DNA of 64,000 bases from Stenotrophomonas maltophilia (GTDB lineage Bacteria; Pseudomonadota; Gammaproteobacteria; Xanthomonadales; Xanthomonadaceae), in assembly GCF_004920835.1 (NCBI RefSeq), contig NZ_QFHO01000012.1, positions 1-64,000 on the forward strand. The letters are read 5' to 3'. The notes under the pieces were generated by a model that was not told the DNA's origin, ran no database searches, and saw only the letters and a program-made list of their open reading frames with translations. Of the stretch, positions 63,927 through 64,000 are shown in pieces. Position 1 is the stretch's first letter; the number at the start of each line of letters is the position of its first letter. The position numbers and the translations under genes were made by a program.

Positions 63927-64000
63927 TCAGGAATCGCGGCTGGCCACGCTGCGGGCGCGAAGCATGCGTTGGGTGATGCGTCCGCCACGTGCGGCAGCGG
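63927..64000 (-). CDS. Partial gene at the window edge
   Basis: The frame ends GGRITQRMLRARSVASRDS with TGA at 63927-63929 and remains open to the window edge. Too short to name. Confidence 0.45.
   Translation of the reverse strand, partial: AAARGGRITQRMLRARSVASRDS

Overview
The window looks like a chromosomal segment of a Stenotrophomonas (S. maltophilia-like, Xanthomonadaceae) genome. The evidence is the high GC content, the gene orders mltD-gloB-yafS-rnhA-dnaQ and yceD-rpmF-fabH...fabF-mltG-tmk-holB-pilZ, and many short GTAG-headed palindromes (SMAG/REP type) between genes. No identification beyond genus level is possible by eye.

Layout. 1-4 kb: the 3' end of an IS110-type transposase, then mltD/gloB (minus) diverging from yafS/rnhA/dnaQ (plus). 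4-9 kb: a PP2C phosphatase, tRNA-Ser(CGA), LPS inner-core genes (DUF6165, a GT9 heptosyltransferase, Kdo kinase kdkA), a metallo-beta-lactamase-fold hydrolase, a DUF4440 protein and the SRP RNA gene ffs (minus). 9.1-9.5 kb: a guanidine-II (mini-ykkC) riboswitch in front of the guanidinium exporter gene sugE/gdx. 9.9-20.8 kb: one giant type Va autotransporter (about 3627 aa) with hundreds of glycine-rich beta-strand repeats, including eight exact-length 69-aa units. 20.8-24.6 kb: a GNAT enzyme, a PEP-mutase family enzyme and a lower-GC accessory block with an orphan lipoprotein and gene remnants, ending at tRNA-Ser(GGA). 24.6-28.2 kb: dnaX-ybaB-recR and a HIT protein. 28.2-34.6 kb: a coupled MoxR-DUF58-TgpA-Slp operon (minus) and a GT39 glycosyltransferase. 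34.6-46.4 kb: maf-2, yceD, rpmF and the fatty-acid synthesis cluster, with a degenerate kinase-like gene between fabH and fabD, then pabB, mltG, tmk, holB and pilZ. 46.5 kb: tRNA-Val(CAC).

48-64 kb (minus strand): a P2-type contractile tail locus. In transcription order it holds a partial gene, a dNMP-kinase-like gene, an unknown gene, a terminator, a hidden 55-aa ORF, a Mor-type regulator, a small membrane protein, a lambda-R-type endolysin, embedded Rz/Rz1 spanins, then tail genes (R/S-like, V, W, J, I, H, G-like, FI, FII, E/E', T, U, X, D). No portal, capsid, terminase or integrase gene lies in the visible part and the head genes are not in their P2 position, so it is best read as an R-type tailocin (maltocin-like). 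Its tail protein I carries an extra carbohydrate-binding-like N-terminal module. The right border lies outside the window.

Functional themes: cell-envelope building (LPS core, lytic transglycosylases, fatty acids), replication (dnaX, dnaQ, holB, rnhA, tmk), surface adhesion (autotransporter, PilZ) and bacterial competition (tailocin).
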